A program made the position numbers and the translations under genes. This document shows positions 10,485 to 21,339 of a DNA stretch of 64,000 nucleotides, piece by piece; within the stretch, counting starts at the first letter, position 1, and each line of letters starts with the position of its first letter. The stretch is from NCBI GenBank assembly GCA_030533445.1, contig CM060066.1:33759235-33823234 (forward strand), in the 5' to 3' direction. The notes beneath the pieces are model-generated. The model was given only the letters and a program-made list of their open reading frames with translations. It had not been told where the DNA came from and made no database searches. This DNA comes from Cyprinodon diabolis. Taxonomy: Eukaryota; Chordata; Actinopteri; Cyprinodontiformes; Cyprinodontidae.

Positions 10485-11430
10485 AAAATTACAACTCCGT
10501 GAACTGTCCGTTTGCCTCCTCGGGGTTGGAGGTAACTGGCAGCATTCCCTCCGAGGCAGGTCCGATGTGCAGACGCCTACTGTGCGTGGCCCTGTACTTC
10601 GGCATCGCTTCTAACCGGGACTGCAGCTTAACACAGAGTTCAGAGAGATCCGGCCTACGAAATGGCGGCGGCCATTCCAGAGTTCCCCTTCCTCATCAGC
10701 TAGCACACTCTGCCTCGATTCCAGCAGCTGTAAAAAAAACAAAAAAAACAATGAATCAGCACTATGCGATGGGATGTGTATGGACACAACACATCTATCA
10801 ATGCACCTGAAAAATAGTCACCAAATAAAGTCTTACTCTCTTTCTTTTCTGAATGCTTGGCAGCTTCCGCGCGCAACGTGTTCTCTGGCTGCGTATATCT
10901 GAAGCTCCTGCGTACCGTCTCATAATACGTCTTACAGGCAGCTGGAAAACAATTAAATGAGAGTGGTATGAATAATAGGAGGTCACTATGAGGCGAGATT
11001 AGTCTGTGAAAACAAAATGTACAGTTATGATCGGTATCAATCCATATCTATTTCCTTTTACCGCAGAATGAAAGCATATTCTTTAACTCTTACCCTCGCT
11101 CCGCTTCATAGCGCCTGCAATTTGTCTCCGAGTTGTGAAGACGGCGTACTGCTTCCTGTGAATCACAAAAAATTCACTTTAATAAAGCTTGTTCTTGCAA
11201 GGCTACTATTAGCCGTAGCTTTAGGCTAGGTTTGCTATTAGACGTAGCTTTAGGCTAGGCTGCTTTTAGCTTAGCAGGCAGTAATCGAACATTTATTTAC
11301 CGCTAGCTTCTCTTCTTTGAGTTCGTCTCTCCCGCACAGTTGTTCGACTGCAGAGTTGCCATCGTGTCCAAGAGGAGTTGAAGGCGAGGTGAACGCTAGA
11401 CGTCGTCCAGCCATTGATCACGTACCAGCA
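10485..11430 (-). pseudogene. Spliced gene-like remnant inside the CACTG-ended element
   Basis: Four exon-like blocks can be read on the minus strand. Exon 1 starts at an ATG near 11414 (MAGRRLAFTSPSTPLG...KEEKLA) and ends at GCG|GTAAAT. Exon 2 lies after a CACAG acceptor near 11160 and ends GAGG|GTAAGAG. Exon 3 follows TTTTCCAG near 10937 and encodes CKTYYETVRRSFRYTQPENT in one frame. Exon 4 follows a T-rich TTTACAG near 10727 and encodes RRPDLSELCVKLQSRLEAM... to a stop near 10485. Phases between exons 2 and 3 do not match cleanly, and two stops interrupt the start of exon 4. A minus-strand AATAAA lies near 10430. I do not recognise the protein; it is basic in places. It may be the element's own accessory gene. 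Decayed, not functional. Confidence 0.45.
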
Positions 11431-11538
11431 AAATCCAAACAAAGGAACTGGAGATAAAGTTCTTCTGAGTATAGCTCCTCCAATCACATACGAGGTCATT
11501 GTTATACGGAAGGACTCGCGAGAACAGCTGCGTCTCTC

Positions 11539-12140
11539 TTTTTTTTTTTTGCTTTATTGGCAATTCCCTGTAACAATACAGAGTAATTCAAACATCAAAC
11601 AAAGATACACAGCAGTTGGTGACAACCAACTAACTTAATATAACTTAAAAAAATGAGACATAGAATGTAAAAAATAAATAAAAATAAAACAAGGGAAACA
11701 AACATATAAATAAATCAACAAATAAATAAAATAAACATAAAATAATAATATCTAGGGGTTTACATTGAGTTTATGGTCAACTTTTTGTAGCTTCCTGTCC
11801 TAAACAGTCTTTAAGGAAACATATTAGAAGATGCAATATTGTATATGTGAGAGAGGAGTTGCTGTAAAACAATGGTTTACCACAGATTTAAAACTAGTAA
11901 TAGCATAAAGAAATATTGAAATTCTAAAACAGTCTTTAGACTTTTTATCAGCAATTACTGTGGGTAGCACAACTTGTGTTACAGAAAAGAGCAGGCTTTG
12001 GAGATATGTTCTGGAGAATCTTGATTTATACCATACTACAGAACATTTCAAAAGGCTGCTGACTTTTTCTATGTTTATAGGTGAAAATAATAAAAACTAC
12101 AAAAGAGCAACTTTGCTGTTCTCCATAAATGTTGGGAAAA
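11539..12140 (-). mobile_element. Probable LINE-type 3' tail with poly-A
   Basis: On the minus strand the sequence ends GCCAATAAAGC followed by 11 A (11539-11549), a signal plus tail typical of a retroposed copy. Upstream is AT-rich without a recognisable reverse transcriptase. The upper limit is uncertain. Confidence 0.4.
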
Positions 12141-12159
12141 TTGTTTAAAAGTTTGTTGC

Positions 12160-12375
12160 ATAATGGCATGCTTTGGTTGCCCAGTCTTTAGCGCACAAAA
12201 CCCATGTACAGAAAGATTCCTTAGTCCTCAACATGGTTCGAATCCTTGGCCGCTTGTCTCTCCCTCTCTCATACCCCCTTTCCTGCCAGCCTACTGCCAA
12301 AAAAACGAGACACTAGTGCCGTAAAAACTCAAAAATGTGCTGTAAAAACTCCCAAAAAAAGGCTCTTGCATAAAA
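12160..12375 (+). mobile_element. tRNA-derived SINE
   Basis: An RNA polymerase III B box, GGTTCGAATCC, lies at 12235-12245, with a degenerate A-box-like GCCCAGTCTTTAGCGC about 55 bp upstream. The following CTCTCC...CCTTTCCTGCC...CTACTG tail is common in fish SINEs. It ends in an A-rich region. Confidence 0.65.
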
Positions 12376-12824
12376 GCTTCTACAACACAATGCTGTTGAT
12401 GGTAGATTGTTTTGAAGGGTCAGCCAGGAAAGCTTGGTAAACAAATCTAACATAGGCCTATCTGAGATGCCGATACCATTTACTGTGAAAGAAAGGACAA
12501 CGGAGAGAAAATGTAGAGAATAATGTAGGAGTGCTGCTAGAATTCCAGTTCCCAGATCTGTGTTTTCTATTACTTCTACAACCACTAAAACTTATGTTAT
12601 AAATGTACGTTATTGGCAAGTGAAACCCTGTCAGAGCTCTCCTTAGATATCAGCCCAGTTACAGTTTGCCCAGCAAAAATAATCTGCTCTCTTGAAAATC
12701 TCAAACTCTTGCCACATTTCAGGCATCGAACATAAACATTTTTTAGTGAAGAACCAACAACTAGTTTTACCCAATCATGAAATGTAATTAAATATATTGG
12801 ATATTTTTAACTTTTTTAACAAAT

Positions 12825-13160
12825 AAAAAACTGAAGAGTGGGGTGTGCAAAATGAATCGGCCCCTTTCACTTTCAGTGCAGCAAACTCTCCCCAGAAGTT
12901 CAGGGAGGATCTCTGAATGATCCAATGTCGACCTGAATGATACTAAATAGAATCCACCTGTGTGTAATCAAGTCTCCTGATAAATGCACCTGCTCTGTGA
13001 TCGCCTCAGAGGTCTGTTTAAAGTGCAGAGAGCATCATGAAGAACAAGTAACACATCACACAGGTCCGAGACACTGTTGTGGAGAAGTTTAAAGCTGGAT
13101 TTGGAAAAAAAAGATTTCCCAAGCTTTAAAAATCCCAAGGAGCACTGTGGAAGGAATGCA
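12825..13160 (+). mobile_element. Tc1-like transposon, 5' fragment
   Basis: Non-coding Tc1 sequence leads to an ATG at 13037. The frame begins MKNK, hits an immediate stop, then continues with QVRDTVVEKFKAGFG and an IPRSTV-like end in a shifted frame. This is the N-terminal helix-turn-helix of fish Tc1 transposases. The copy stops at about 13160, before any catalytic residue. Confidence 0.85.
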
Positions 13161-13303
13161 CATTTTACCTTGCTGATTCTGATTCATATTTTACCAACTG
13201 ATTCTGATTAAAACTAATTTTTGAAATAAATTATTTTGTGTATTTTTTTACATAACATTTGCCATTGCTAATGGCATACACAGTAATCTAGCGTATTTTA
13301 ATT

Positions 13304-13773
13304 AAATAAATCAATTCAAGCTAAAATGTAAGTCTATAATTAGGTCATACTGAGCCTGATCTATTTGTACCATCTATTTGGGGGATATTTATTGCCACAC
13401 TTTGGGCTGCTTAATATCAATTTAGCATCAAAAAATTGATGCAGCCTACCTCAGCATTGTTGCTGACCTTATGTCCTTATGACCACAGTGTACCAATCTT
13501 CTGATGGCTACTTCCAGCAGGATAATGAGCCATGTTATAAAGTGAATCATCTGAGACTCATTTCTTGAAACTTTTCCACTTAAGTTATTCTGAATTGAGC
13601 ATATTGACAGACAACATTTTATTTTTATCTTAAATGCATTTTTTTAAATAATTACTGCTCTAAATGTATAGCTCTGTCAGCTAAAGATCTGTTTTAGTCT
13701 CTATACTTTAATAAAATAAATCAATTCAAGCTAAAATGTAAGAGTCTATACTGAGCCTGATCTCTTTGTATCA
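13304..13773 (+). repeat. Direct duplication of a ~66-bp segment
   Basis: Segments at about 13304-13371 and 13709-13773 share AATAAATCAATTCAAGC, TAAAATGTAAG and CTGAGCCTGATCT. The second lacks a short piece. Confidence 0.8.
13440..13575 (+). pseudogene. Tc1-family transposase, catalytic-domain fragment
   Basis: The stretch encodes DGYFQQDNEPCYK in one frame, matching the second catalytic aspartate region of Tc1/mariner transposases (usually FQQDNAPCH). Flanking codons include frameshifts. It is separate from the 5' Tc1 fragment and may belong to another subfamily. Confidence 0.65.
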
Positions 13774-14067
13774 GAGATTTTCTTACCTTTTAGAAAAATG
13801 TCACTTGGGGTAAAACTCCCCCTGCAACCCTGATCTGCATTTGTATAGCTCACAGCATTTTCATTTACATGTTAAAGCCCCCCCTAGAATTCCATGGGGG
13901 GGAGGCATGGGGGGAACACTGCCTAAGAAAGCCCAGGTCAATTTCTGACAATTTATGGGAGTTTTCGGTGTTCCCTGCAAATTACCGTAAACTGCCGTCA
14001 ACCTGAACTTCCACGACAATCTACAGTGCCGCATATTGACGAAAATCCCCCTTTTCATGCAGTGTCA

Positions 14068-15181
14068 TACCATTTGACTGCACAGATGTTGTGATTCCCC
14101 TCCACTCTGACGTCATAGCTTCCTCTCCCCTTTTTCTTCAAGCTCTTCTCGTCTTCAAGGTTACAGTTGGGTAGGCGCACCTGCCTGGCTGTTCCCATAT
14201 AATGAATTCCCTGATCAAGGAGCTTCACTAATAATGGAACACAGGTGAAGTAGTTGTCTGCATACATTTTGTAGTTCTGACCTTCTGGAAGTGTGGAAGC
14301 AAGTTTCATCACAACATCACCTGACAATCCAAGTTCAGATTTGGCTTGTATTCCATTGACACTGCCTTGGTAGACATTGAAGTCACACATCATGCCAGAG
14401 ATTCCAGTTCTCAGCAGATTCTCAGCAGATTCCAGTTCTCTGCTGAATTTCCCCTTGAAAGGAATCATCATCTCATCCACAGAGTTGTGCTCTTCTGGTA
14501 CCACCTGCAGGCATTTCTCTCTGAATGAATCAAGCCATGGTCTGAGTTTCCATAGTTTGTCTTTGTTTTCTGTCTCAGATACTGTCATGTTGTTGACAAA
14601 ATGTAATGACGTCAACAGGGATTGAAATCTGTTGCGCGGCATCACATCAGCAATAGGGGAGTGCCGTGTCTCTGTCTCCCAATACATACGGGTTCCAGCC
14701 ATTTGTACTAGGCTCATCTTCAGGTACATGCCAAACATTTTTTCTATTTCCTTTGCAGTGGTGTTTACAGATTTTCCATGTGTCTGAAAGCTGTACTCAT
14801 TTTTGTTTTGTGTCAGAGCCTCAGTCATGTCTTCAGACACAAACTTCTGGAAGTATTCCAATGGTGGGAAATGTCATCTCCTGTGATATCCAGACCAGAA
14901 AAATCAGTGTTGGGACTGATGAAATCTTTTTTCAGCCAGCGATACCTGTCACAGGGTATGGTGTGTTTGGTTGTTTTTGGCTCCATGTCCACGTAATCAT
15001 CAGCTGGACAGTCCATGGGTGGTTGGTTTTCTTTGTCCACTTGTTGACAGACATCTTCATCTGAGTCTTCATCACTGTCATCAGTGTCATTGAGTTCCAT
15101 CTCAACTTCACTCTCCCCATTTTGGATGATATCAATCACATCCTGCACACTGTATTGCGGCTCTCTCCTTGCTGGTGGCAT
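14068..15181 (-). pseudogene. piggyBac transposase, N-terminal and central part
   Basis: The start is ATG at 15181 (MPPARREPQ), preceded by an acceptor-like TTATCTTCAG. An acidic N-terminal region (DSDEDSDEDV) is followed by a frameshift near 14866. The frame then runs from MEYFQKFVSEDM for some 265 codons to AVKWYD, where the CACTG-ended element was inserted. Recognisable transposase blocks include SVDEMMIPFKGK (first catalytic aspartate), GLSGDVV and MYADNYFTCVPLL (second aspartate). With the C-terminal half this makes a near full-length piggyBac (PGBD-like) enzyme that cuts and pastes at TTAA. It is inactive: frameshift, insertion, later stops and loss of the third aspartate. Confidence 0.95.
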
Positions 15182-15183
15182 TC

Positions 15184-16091
15184 TGAAGATAAAATATCAA
15201 TTAATTAACATGTATAAATATGCTTTTTATATTGTAGTACATAACCTGAAGGAATAGGGTGGTGGACCAAGTGCTCAGGGTACAAATGTTTTCCATGCAG
15301 ACAATACTGTCTGCTTATTGTAAGTTGCTGTAAATGGCTGTAAATGAAACATGCATCCCAATCACCAGCCATTTAGTCACACAATACTGCCTTGACATAA
15401 CAATACTGCTTTTTATGCTCTCTTATTATCATACTAAAAGGAAAACATGCATACCCCCACTTACATCCACACCCCACACGCAGGAACATTTTCACCTTTC
15501 CCAGAACTGAATTGTCTGTTGATATCCTCTGGAATGTTAGGCCAGTCTGATCAAATTAACTAAATTTAAGATAAAACTTTTAAATCAGTCAAATTTGACC
15601 AGAACACAACAAAAGGGTAAAATGTATACTGTCAATGTATAAAGATAATACTCTGTTTCAGGCAGTGGTGAAGTGGAGGGAATACAACCTGTTTGAGCCA
15701 ACCGCAACAAGCCTGCTATTTTGACTACCACAGTCACCCAGTGTTGTATAATTGCAACAAATATTTAACAAGCTCTAAATGGAATTTGATGCATATATTC
15801 CAAAATAACTACATGTGTACATGCTCTAGACATTATAATAACAACCAAAAGAAATATAAAAGACATTTTACTTAGTTGAATCTGATGAATCCAGTCCAAT
15901 GAAAAAAAGAGATGTTGTTCGAAGGAAACCTTGAGAGGTTGTGTGAGTTCATGGCCATAAGGCGGGACTTAAATGTGGTAAAAAATAAAATAAAAAATAA
16001 AAGAGTGTTTTTAAGGATGGCTAAAGGTAACGTTGTAATTTTACAACAAGGGGTCTTACAAGGGGGCTGGAGCTGTTTAATATTTTTTCTC
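15184..16091. other. 5' flank of piggyBac; no gene seen
   Basis: AT-rich. I searched for the second piggyBac terminus (GGGTTAA type) and did not find it. A GGTGAAGTGGAGGGAATAC stretch near 15668 leads nowhere recognisable. Confidence 0.4.
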
Positions 16092-16751
16092 TTCAGTGTT
16101 GGGATCTGGGGATCTGCACCCCTTCTCCAGCAGAGGGTGCCCTGGGTCTCCTGAGCTGAAGCCACCTGCACACCTGAGGCTGATCATCCCATCAGGAGAC
16201 CAACTATTTAAGCAGCGGCTTGACTCCTCTTCAGCGCCAGAGTGTTGAATAAGTCACGGTAGCCAACCGAAGCCAACCAGTCTGTCCGACTCTCTGACCC
16301 CCCCCTGAAACCTTGAACCTGAGCCAGATCAGTTTTGTCCTCTCTGTTTTTCTAGGAAGATCTTGACTGAAACCTGGAGCTCTGGTGGAGCTCATGTTTT
16401 GTAACCAGCCTGCCTGCCCTGACAAGCCAAACCTGAGGAACCTCGAGCTGTGTCTGTTTCCAGTTCTCAGGAGAGAACCTTGGCTGATCACTCAAGTTCT
16501 GAAAACTCAAGTTTGAAGTCAAGCTCTGCCGCTGCAAGCCCTCTGCTGAATCCTCAGTCTCTGGATCCAACCGGTACCCTCCCTCAGACGCTCAGCCTGA
16601 ACCTCATTCAGTGAACCCCGTGTAACCAGCCCCTAATCTGTTTCCTGTGTCTGATCCCCGTCTGTGGTCTATCAATAAACTGTTAACTTTTTCCTCTGTC
16701 TCCGGGTGTTCTGCATTTGGGCTAGAATCTAGTACCAATCATGACATTCAG
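16092..16751 (+). mobile_element. Solo LTR, family L, copy A
   Basis: TTCAG flanks a 650-bp unit (16097-16746; duplications at 16092-16096 and 16747-16751). It begins TGTTGGGATCTGG and ends CATGACA, the TG...CA of LTRs. A TATTTAA box is at 16205-16211 and AATAAA at 16674-16679. A CTCF-like CCAGCAGAGGGTGC lies at 16127-16140. Four relatives are in this window (41390, 46839, 59202, 60113). No internal genes remain. Confidence 0.85.
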
Positions 16752-18009
16752 CAAGGCATACATGGAAATTGCAAATGTATGCCATCAGGGCACCCTGCCA
16801 ACCAAGTGGAATCTTTGGGGAGCATGATGACACAGTCAGACTTTTATTTCCTGCAGATAAAAGCCCCAGTTTTTGCTACTGTTGATTTCACCAGAGATTC
16901 ATTTGCTTTTCCATACCAGCACTCTCTTTAAATAGGGGTGGCCAACCGAGAATCTCTTCCACTACCTTAGTGCTTTGTCAGCAGCGGGACTGGATGATCA
17001 TCAATTTATTCAGTGCTACCTACAATGTGGGGCTCAGTATTGAAATCTAAAGCTGTTCTTTATACATCTCGTTACTTCAAAGGCAAATGAGCTGACAAAG
17101 TTCCTTTTGTCTGGATCTATTTTATTTTTCATGCAAACTTTACTCTGGGGGAAAAAATATCTAAAAAGTTTTCAAATCACTGAATATTTATCTTTTTTCA
17201 GCTTGTACATGTAAGAAAGTTGAGGATTTATAGAATAAATATTTCTATCTAGTCTCTTGCCTCAGGTGCCTCATTTCTCAGGTGTGAACTGCTGGGATAT
17301 GCTGTCATTTTCTCGGGCAGAAACACATATTCTTCATCACGCCATACATAGGAAAATTTTCAATCAGGGAATATAAACTAGGCCATCAAGAATTACTTCA
17401 CATTTTGATGACATTTGGATTTATCATATTTATAATTACTATCAGGAAATCAAAACATGTGTCTTGATGGGTGTTAGAATATGTCATTTTTATATTTGTA
17501 TTAACTGACCGGCATTTGGCCTGCTAAGACTATTTTCATGTTTATAACTTCAAACAGGGAGAACAAACGGTTCTCCAAGAAAAGTAAAAGTCATGCTTTA
17601 CCCAGCCGTGCGGGTTGCAGCTGACTGATCATCACCTGCAATAAAACTTATTATTAATATATTTACTATTATGTAAAATTCTGACCCTCCTTACAACTTC
17701 TGACCCCTCCTTTTATTCATTTGAAGTCTGATAATAAAGGCAGGGGACAGAGAATTGCCAGCAGAGTCGAGCACAGACATTCAGGGAATGAAATTCTCTC
17801 TCTAGGGTCCACTCGCTTCTTCTGCAGAAAAGTAACTTGAGTATTGTGTTGGTTTATTTCTAGGACAATAAGGGGTTATTATAGTTTAACCCTAACGGTG
17901 GGATTTTTTTTAGACTAAAAATAACCAAAAAGGCATTAAATTTACATTGCAACAACCTCACACCTCTGTATTAAAGTGTTTTAATGGTTGGATGCAATAT
18001 TCTACTATT
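16752..18009. other. No gene recognised; possible decayed LTR at 17580-17890
   Basis: AT-rich. At 17740-17830 an AATAAA is followed by a GC-richer, LTR-like segment, but no termini or duplication were found. Confidence 0.35.
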
Positions 18010-18493
18010 TTCATGATAGTTTTTTGGCTCTGTTTAAGTTTTCTTTTTGAATCTTCATTTAAACTTTGATTCATTTCTACCTGTGATTTCTAGTTTATTC
18101 GTTTAATTTCCATTTTGTGTCATTCTAGTTGTTTTCTTACAGTAGTTGAGTTCTTATGTATTTCTTGTTTACCCTCTGTTGCCCTCTTGTGCCAGTCTCC
18201 ATTCCCCTAGCTCCCTTCTAGATACTTCTGTCCTCACCTCCTCTCAGTTCATTACTCCATTCTTTTTTCTGTTTGGCATTTATAATCCTCCTTTGCAGTT
18301 ACTCAGGGCTGGATTCTCTTTGGTCTTCTTGACCTATCTGTTCCCCCTTGTTCTGGTTCCTGTTTTCAGTGATGAGTTATGTTTGGATTTATGCTTCAGT
18401 TGCTGCCATTGGTACTAAATCTACAAGAAACCACCTCAGCTTCCGTCTCTGCATTTGGGTCCTCTAAAAACCTCCACACACCATGGCAACTAT
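18010..18493 (+). repeat. Pyrimidine-rich dispersed repeat, possibly an old LTR or LINE 3' region
   Basis: A long CT-rich tract ends with CTGCATTTGGGTCC and CACACACCATGGCAAC, an ending similar to fish retroelement tails such as the GTTCTGCATTTGGGC near the end of LTR copy A. Boundaries are not clear. Confidence 0.3.
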
Positions 18494-19359
18494 AAAGTGA
18501 TGTGTCCGGTTTAACATTAAGTAAAGAAAAACATTGCGATAAGGACAAATAAAGGCTTTGAAAAGACAGTCTGTGTGTATCTAGGAAATATTTTACATTT
18601 TGTTATTATAGTTGCTAAAATTAATGAATGTTTTTAATATTCTAAAGCTCTGAATATGTGTATCAGCAGCATCTTACATTATACAATTTAGAGAGATAAA
18701 AAATAATGTGTTTATTTTAACAGGAAGATTCACAGCAATGGCTGATGCAAGACGGTTGTAACTTCTGACCCTTTTGCTTAAGATGTGTTTAACATGTTGA
18801 TTTATTTTATTATTAACTCTGAATTGTAGACTTTAAAAAAAGAATTACAAACTTTACAACAGGCTTTTGACTTTTTTATTATCATGATTTTTCTGTGTAA
18901 CTGTATGGGTGGGTTTTAAATGCTTTAATTATTGCTCTAAATGAAAAAATGGAAAGCCTAGCAAGATTAACAAACCTTTGCTTTTGTTCATGGTAGTATA
19001 TCCTATTTAGGATACAGTAGCATGTTAGATAGATAAACTGTGTCGGGATGTCACTTATGTGTGCAATCTAATACAGCTTTATTTATAAAGACCTCTGAAT
19101 TTTCACATGACCAAAGTGTTGCATGATATACAAAAAAACAAAAACACTATTTACTTTTAGTTTTCCTTCTTAATGACTTACATGAATATATTGCAAGCAG
19201 AATAGTGATATTGTGTTTAAATATGGTAGGCTGTTTTTGTATTAATGCAATATCATCAGCTAAACTATCATTTGTAACAGATAATCTGCTGGTGCTGATC
19301 TTTAAAAAAAAACCTGATAACTTGGACCATTAGACATAAATACCACTGTTGTGACATTA
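18494..19359. other. No gene seen
   Basis: AT-rich, no open frame with features. Confidence 0.5.
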
Positions 19360-19397
19360 TCAATCAGTCAATCAATCAATCAATCAATCAATTAATC
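19360..19397. repeat. (TCAA)n microsatellite
   Basis: Consecutive ATCA/TCAA units. Confidence 0.9.
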
Positions 19398-19769
19398 GTC
19401 AACAACAATTTACAGTGCAATTGAGTTTCAGTACAAACCGTTCATCACAATATATCGCATACATTGGGTTGAGGGGGCTAAGACCATGCGTGCCACAGAA
19501 CGATGCCTTTGGTGCGTTCTTATGGCTTGCTAGGTTCCCACCGGTTACCTGGCTTCTCAGGTCTAAGGCAGTTACCTGTAGCGCTGCCTTTATCTCTGTG
19601 GAAAGATTGGTGCCACATTGGGGAAGAGAGGGGGAAAAAAGAATATTTCACACTTTATCCTTGACAGGATACAGTTTTGAGATATCAAAAAAAACCTCAG
19701 CACAAGAAAATGTAACACGAGACAGACATTTCACCAGAGGGCCACATCGGAGGCGTAATCACATGAAGT

Positions 19770-20110
19770 CAATCTGACATTTGAGACATTAGTTGTGTGT
19801 GTTTGATGGCTGCTTTCAATATTTCCGTGAACGTCCACAGGCCATTTTCCTTGATGAGATGGCAGTTTATCAACAGTTTAATCCACAGATCTTCACGGGT
19901 GGGGGGGCTCGTTCGCAGCCTTTGTGAGGGCGTCAACTGCTGCCAGCAGCCTAATCAATGCCCAAATCGCCACCGACATCCTCTGTAATTGTAGATACAT
20001 CAGGTACAGTATCCTCGAAATCCAAACAGTAGAAATCGAACTATCATAAAACCAAAAATCCATACATCTTCGGTATCCTCCACTGACAGCATTGTGAAAC
20101 ACACCATACT
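19770..20110 (-). pseudogene. Unrecognised coding-like fragment with a homopolymer frameshift
   Basis: On the minus strand one frame reads LQRMSVAIWALIRLLAAVDA and then LTKAANEPP. The next frame reads TREDLWIKLLINCHLI, KENGLWTFTEILKAAIK and HTQLMSQMSD before a stop. The switch falls exactly at a run of seven C (19902-19908 on the plus strand shows seven G); six would keep one frame. The amphipathic composition looks like real protein. I cannot name the family; a transposon or viral-like protein is possible. It is broken by the shift unless that is a sequencing error. Confidence 0.4.
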
Positions 20111-20114
20111 CCAA

Positions 20115-20990
20115 GCCTAAAAGTGTGATTCAAGATCAGAATGGTTAGGGTTTAAGTTGGTTCAACCGGCCGGCGACGGTTTTAGCTATTTTAAATGGTT
20201 TTAGTCTTTTCTGGTTCAATTTGCTCACATTTGGTTGAAAAGGGTGGTTGGCGGTTTTAGCGGGTGTATAAATTGGTTGAATATGATGTTTGGTGGTTGT
20301 AGCTGGTCTAGAAGCTGGGTAAATTGGATGTCTGGGGTTTTCAGATGGACTTAAACTTGATGAAAAGTAGGACTTTCAGCAATCTCAGTGATCTGCGTGT
20401 AAAATCTCAGCAGAACTACATGATAGTTGCTGAACAAAGGAATTTTGGGGTTCCAAATTAAACCACCATAAACTGACTTCACCTGTCAGAAGTGTTGCCC
20501 CTTGTTCCCCCTTCTGCTCAGATCTAGGGTAGGCTACTGTAGACCCGATATGTAAAGAAAGTTCATGTTAGCCATACAAACGCAAATCCAGCAGTCACCA
20601 TATGTCCTTATTACATCATAACCTCATGCTTACATTTGACCAACTTTGAAGCAAAAACACAAGCTTTAACCATATTTTTATTTCTATCTTGCTGAAATGC
20701 CATTTCCACTGCTTGTTATTGCTAATAATTGTAAACAGAAAAAAAGAAATAATTGCAGTCAGCAAAACAGCAGGAAAAATCATCAAGATGCTAAAATGAT
20801 GTGTAGATCTAGAGGGAAACATAGTGCAGATAATGAAGAATAGGTTGTCAAGGGAAGCCAAATGCTCAGAAAATCAAAACCAAATCATAAAGAATTCTAC
20901 ATGCTGACGCATATAAAGCACAACCCCAAACTGTGAGAGCATATACGTGGACATTCTGGTAAAGATTTAGTCAAAGACATCATTTGCTTT
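20115..20990. other. No gene seen
   Basis: Contains GGTTTTAGC/GGTGGTT-type short degenerate repeats at 20170-20340; otherwise nothing. Confidence 0.45.
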
Positions 20991-20994
20991 TTTT

Positions 20995-21300
20995 ATTTTT
21001 TGTTTGGTTTTGTTAAGAAGGAATGCTTTGTTATCCAGAATACAGTTTTTGACAGTTTTTCCGCGAATGGGGAGCTTAACATGCCATTCACGTAGGTGGA
21101 AGAATGCACCTTATTGTTGCCACACAGAGCTTTGTGGTCAAAGCTTACTCCTTGAGTGTTCAAGGCATGCAGCTGAAGTTCAGAAGATTCGACTACAAAG
21201 TCGATCATTAACCTCCTGCCCTGGGTGTCCTGGTACCAGTGTGCGAAATACCTGTCAGTATTTGGGGGGGGGGGGTCCCCATCTCCCGATTGTTGCGCAA
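20995..21300 (-). pseudogene. LINE endonuclease-domain fragment
   Basis: A 105-codon minus-strand frame contains HWYQDTQGRRLMIDFVVES followed by SELQLHALNTQ and SFDHKAL. This resembles the end of the apurinic endonuclease of fish LINEs (RTE-like), where a xRSLIDFVVVSSDL..VLDTR block precedes a conserved S-D-H. The last part is degenerate, and a run of 11 G (21265-21275 on the plus strand) breaks the upstream frame. No reverse transcriptase follows. Confidence 0.45.
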
Positions 21301-21339
21301 TACCGATCAAATTTTTGTCAATATGCAGTAGGCGTAAAC

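Larger units (their letters stand above)
9732..14067. mobile_element. 4,330-bp CACTG-ended transposon inserted in piggyBac
   Basis: TCA occurs at 9732-9734 and 14065-14067. The unit between (9735-14064) has inverted ends sharing CACTGCATGAAAAG, then GATTTTCGTC, over roughly 25 bp with a few differences. Removing it with one TCA restores the piggyBac reading frame through WYDNRAVT. CACTR termini with 3-bp duplications are the hallmark of the CACTA/EnSpm superfamily. Related motifs recur beneath both ends (GACGAAAAT, ATTGTCG, TTTACGG/TTTACAGG), as in CACTA subterminal repeats. No CACTA transposase is recognisable, so this copy is non-autonomous or heavily decayed. Several other repeats lie within it. 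Confidence 0.8.
8809..15183 (-). mobile_element. piggyBac-type transposon remnant, interrupted
   Basis: Both halves of a minus-strand piggyBac transposase lie here, at 14068-15181 and 9225-9731, separated by a later 4.3-kb insertion. TTAA followed by CCCTTTAAGACCC at 8809-8825 fits a piggyBac terminus and its TTAA target, placing a likely 3' end there. The opposite terminus beyond 15183 was not found. The interior beyond the transposase is AT-rich. Copies of related ends occur at 61519-62067. Confidence 0.7.

Noticed and set aside
10394..10810. 138-codon plus-strand open frame
   Set aside because: Antisense to the exon-like blocks with splice sites on the minus strand, which explain the sequence better.
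14346..15064. Plus-strand open frames of 60-132 codons
   Set aside because: Antisense shadows of the piggyBac transposase.
17580..17890. Possible LTR with AATAAA
   Set aside because: No TG/CA ends, TATA box or duplication could be fixed.
19360..19397. Short regular repeats considered as a CRISPR array
   Set aside because: A simple TCAA microsatellite in a vertebrate-type genome; no spacers.
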